Shown here: piece by piece, positions 6,022-7,783 of the stretch
How the letters are laid out: every line of letters starts with the position of its first letter
How positions within the stretch are numbered: the stretch's first letter is position 1
From: Paracoccaceae bacterium
Lineage (GTDB): Bacteria; Pseudomonadota; Alphaproteobacteria; Rhodobacterales; Rhodobacteraceae
DNA length: 7,783 nt
Direction: 5' to 3'
Assembly (NCBI GenBank): GCA_026982255.1
Contig: JALSHL010000321.1
Span: 1-7,783 of the forward strand
The notes under the pieces: model-generated
Told to the model about the DNA's origin: nothing
The model's input: only the letters and a program-made list of their open reading frames with translations
The model's database searches: none
Translations under genes and position numbers: made by a program

Positions 6022-6036
6022 TTAACAATGCGTTAA
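6022..6036. promoter_or_regulatory. Putative CtrA-binding site (yicC side)
   Basis: Exact TTAA-N7-TTAA with spacer CAATGCG. It fits the stricter form GTTAAC-N5-GTTAAC (6021-6037) and is centred at 6029, 41 bp upstream of yicC. It sits inside a wider imperfect inverted repeat, 6016-6041, with CCTTG and CAAGG ends. A -35-like TTGAGA at 5997-6002 would place the -10 on or beside this site, which would mean repression; the promoter assignment is weak. This is the best CtrA match in the window. Confidence 0.65.
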
Positions 6037-6058
6037 CAAGGGACAACCGATTCAGAAA

Positions 6059-6064
6059 AGGGGA
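6059..6064 (+). promoter_or_regulatory. Ribosome binding site of yicC
   Basis: AGGGGA is five bases before the ATG at 6070. The match is strong and supports a start at the family-typical MQSMTGFA. Confidence 0.8.
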
Positions 6065-6069
6065 CGCCC

Positions 6070-6948
6070 ATGCAATCCATGACAGGTTTCGCCAGCCTCG
6101 CCGGCCATTCCGGCGGCACCGACTGGGTCTGGGAGGCCCGCTCGGTCAACGGCCGCGGTCTCGACATCCGCCTGCGTCTGCCCGAGGGGGGCGAGGCGCT
6201 CGAACCCCTGATCCGCGCCGCCATCCCGAAACGTCTGAAACGCGGCAATGTCTCGCTGTCGCTGAAGTTCTCGCAAGCCGGTGGCAAGGCGAGGCTGCGC
6301 CTGAACCGCGAAAACCTTGCCGTGGTGATCGCCGCCGCGAAAGAGGCTATGCAACTGGCCGAAGCCGAGGGCCTGAACACCGAGCGTCTGGCCGTTGCGG
6401 ATATTGTCGCCAGCCCCGTGGTCTGGTCCGGCGAGGATACCTTCGCCGACTGGCTGCCCGCGGCCAGGGCGCAGATTGCGGAACTGGTGGAAACCCTCGC
6501 CAGCGCCCGCGAGGCCGAAGGCCGCGCCATCGTCGAAATCCTTTCCGCCCAGACGGACCAGCTCGCCACTCTCGCCGCGCAGGCCCGCGCCAGTGCCGAG
6601 GCTCGCAACGCCGCCGCCGGCGATCTGTTGCGCCAGAAGGTCAAGGCCCTTCTCGATATCACCGATCTGGCCGACGAGGACCGCCTGGCACAGGAGCTCG
6701 CCCTGCTGGCCGTCAAGGCCGACGTGACCGAGGAGCTCGACCGTCTCGATGCCCACATCGCCGCCGCGCGCGCCCTGCTGGCGGGTGACGGCCCCGTCGG
6801 GCGCAAACTCGATTTCCTGATGCAGGAATTCAACCGCGAGGCCAACACCCTCTGTTCCAAATCCGGTTCGGCCGACCTGACCGCAATCGGGCTTGATCTC
6901 AAGCTGGTAATCGATCAAATGCGCGAACAAGTGCAAAATCTGGAGTAA
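6070..6948 (+). CDS. yicC: YicC family endoribonuclease
   Basis: A 292-residue protein, near the usual family length. The N-terminal YicC_N domain begins MQSMTGFA and covers about residues 1-160. The middle (about 160-230) is alanine- and charge-rich, probably helical. The C-terminal DUF1732 domain carries the family signature GRKLDFLMQEFNREANTL (244-261) and ends with a helix, DLKLVIDQMREQVQNLE, much like the E. coli protein. E. coli YicC is reported to be an endoribonuclease acting in small-RNA turnover (RyhB); whether this homologue has the same targets is unknown. It is the first gene of the yicC-gmk-carbonic anhydrase operon, with only 3 bp between its stop and the gmk start. The promoter region carries two CtrA-like sites. 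Confidence 0.95.
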   Translation: MQSMTGFASLAGHSGGTDWVWEARSVNGRGLDIRLRLPEGGEALEPLIRAAIPKRLKRGNVSLSLKFSQAGGKARLRLNRENLAVVIAAAKEAMQLAEAEGLNTERLAVADIVASPVVWSGEDTFADWLPAARAQIAELVETLASAREAEGRAIVEILSAQTDQLATLAAQARASAEARNAAAGDLLRQKVKALLDITDLADEDRLAQELALLAVKADVTEELDRLDAHIAAARALLAGDGPVGRKLDFLMQEFNREANTLCSKSGSADLTAIGLDLKLVIDQMREQVQNLE

Positions 6949-6951
6949 CCC

Positions 6952-7596
6952 ATGCCCAAGCGCCGCGGCCTGCTGATCATCCTATCCTCGCCCTCGGGCG
7001 CGGGCAAATCCACCCTGTCGCGCCGCGTGCTGGAGGACGACCCCGAGGTGCAGTTTTCCGTCTCCGCCACCACCCGCGCCCCGCGTGCCGGTGAGGTGGA
7101 CGGCAAGGACTACTATTTCAAAACCCGTGAAGAATTCGAAACCATGGTCGCCAATGGCGAGATGCTGGAACATGCCGAGGTTTTCGGCAATCTCTACGGC
7201 ACCCCCCGCGCTCCGGTCGAGGCGGCGATCACCGCAGGCCGCGACGTGTTGTTCGATGTGGACTGGCAGGGCGGCCAGCAGATCCGCAATTCGCCGCTGA
7301 AGGACGCCGTCGTCTCGATCTTCATCCTGCCGCCCTCGATCGCGGCGCTGGAAGAACGTCTGGAAAAGCGCGGGCAGGACAGCGCCGAGACCATCGCCGG
7401 ACGCATGGACAAATCCCGCGACGAGATCAGCCACTGGGCCGAATACGACTACGTTCTGGTCAACGACGACCTGGAGCGGGCCGAAAACAATCTGCGCGCT
7501 ATCCTGACCGCCGAGCGTCTGCGCCGCGACCGCCGCCCCGAACTGGTCCCCTTCGTGCAATCCCTGAACGCGGAATTCGAGGAGCGCCGCAAATGA
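6952..7596 (+). CDS. gmk: Guanylate kinase
   Basis: Phosphorylates GMP (and dGMP) to GDP with ATP in the cytoplasm, an essential step in guanine nucleotide supply and (p)ppGpp metabolism. It has 214 residues. The P-loop is SPSGAGKST (13-21). The GMP-binding region includes SATTRAPRAGEVDGKDYYF (about 38-56) and NLYGTP (about 79-84). The lid and C-terminal part carry RMDKSRDEISHWAEYDYVLVND, standard for bacterial Gmk. The ribosome binding site GGAG (6942-6945) lies in the last codons of yicC, six bases before the ATG. The stop overlaps the next start (ATGA), indicating one transcript. The yicC-gmk order is widely conserved in bacteria. Confidence 0.97.
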   Translation: MPKRRGLLIILSSPSGAGKSTLSRRVLEDDPEVQFSVSATTRAPRAGEVDGKDYYFKTREEFETMVANGEMLEHAEVFGNLYGTPRAPVEAAITAGRDVLFDVDWQGGQQIRNSPLKDAVVSIFILPPSIAALEERLEKRGQDSAETIAGRMDKSRDEISHWAEYDYVLVNDDLERAENNLRAILTAERLRRDRRPELVPFVQSLNAEFEERRK

Positions 7597-7783
7597 TCTA
7601 CGAACTCGACGGCCGCGCGCCGCAATTCCCCGAAAACGGCGACTTTTGGGTCGCGCCGGATGCCAATATCATCGGCGACGTGGTGCTGGGCTCGGCCACG
7701 GGCATCTGGTTCGGCAGCACCCTGCGCGGCGATAACGAGCGTATCACTATCGGCGCGGGTTCCAACGTGCAGGAAAACACCGT
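7593..7783 (+). CDS. Gamma-class carbonic anhydrase family protein, partial
   Basis: Only the first 63 codons are inside the window. The translation shows the left-handed beta-helix (hexapeptide) start of the gamma carbonic anhydrase/PaaY/CaiE family: a FWVAPDANIIGDVVLGS segment (about 18-34), IWFGSTLRGDNE (38-49) with the conserved Arg45 of the RGD block, then ITIGAGSNVQENTV. The zinc-binding histidines come later and cannot be checked. Such proteins are trimers; many are bicarbonate/CO2 enzymes, others have unproven activity. The ATG overlaps the gmk TGA by 4 bp, with GAGGAG (7579-7584) eight bases upstream, so it is the third gene of the yicC-gmk operon. Confidence 0.9.
   Translation, partial: MIYELDGRAPQFPENGDFWVAPDANIIGDVVLGSATGIWFGSTLRGDNERITIGAGSNVQENT

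Noticed and set aside
6052..6936. Two long minus-strand open frames (289 and 294 codons) opposite yicC
   Set aside because: Compositionally biased shadows. yicC on the plus strand has a strong ribosome binding site and full family signatures.
1..7783. CRISPR arrays, tRNA or rRNA genes, transposases, phage genes or toxin-antitoxin pairs
   Set aside because: I looked for spaced direct repeats, tRNA arms, recombinase motifs and small paired genes and saw none. Gene content is ordinary core metabolism plus regulators.

Overview
This is an ordinary, densely packed stretch of high-GC chromosome. It most likely comes from an alphaproteobacterium, probably of the Rhodobacterales (Roseobacter/Paracoccus type). 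The evidence is the codon and protein style, a GlxA-family regulator, a class II DAHP synthase, a PAS_5-type single-domain PAS protein, and several TTAA-N7-TTAA sequences that match the binding motif of the alphaproteobacterial master regulator CtrA. I see no phage, insertion sequence, CRISPR array, tRNA or rRNA. The lineage call is inference from sequence style, not from a database match.

Layout. (1) 1-1813, minus strand: a thiolase and a short-chain dehydrogenase of the HSD17B10 (3-hydroxy-2-methylbutyryl-CoA dehydrogenase) type. Their stop and start codons overlap (ATGA), and the dehydrogenase is cut by the left window edge. They fit the last two steps of a beta-oxidation-like route such as isoleucine breakdown. 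(2) 1814-2023: a regulatory gap with a near-perfect 38-bp inverted repeat, a smaller inverted repeat next to the thiolase ribosome binding site, and a CtrA-like site at the end of the upstream gene. (3) 2024-2980, minus strand: a GlxA-type AraC regulator with a DJ-1/PfpI-like N-terminal domain. (4) 2981-3118: a divergent promoter region with a perfect 20-bp palindrome. (5) 3119-5328, plus strand: class II DAHP synthase and phosphoserine phosphatase (serB), overlapping and probably translationally coupled. (6) 5325-5927, minus strand: a PAS_5-type protein whose stop codon interlocks with that of serB. (7) 5928-6069: a divergent promoter region with two exact TTAA-N7-TTAA sites, each centred about 41-42 bp from one of the two start codons. 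(8) 6070-7783, plus strand: yicC (endoribonuclease family), gmk (guanylate kinase) and the start of a gamma-class carbonic anhydrase, in one tight operon.

How the genes relate. DAHP synthase opens the shikimate pathway and SerB finishes serine synthesis; chorismate and serine meet in tryptophan synthesis, so co-expression makes sense. The yicC-gmk pair is a common bacterial arrangement joining RNA turnover and GMP phosphorylation. The most interesting signals are regulatory: the paired CtrA-like sites between the PAS gene and yicC-gmk, and two strong palindromes of unknown owner. I found no convincing new multi-gene system here.
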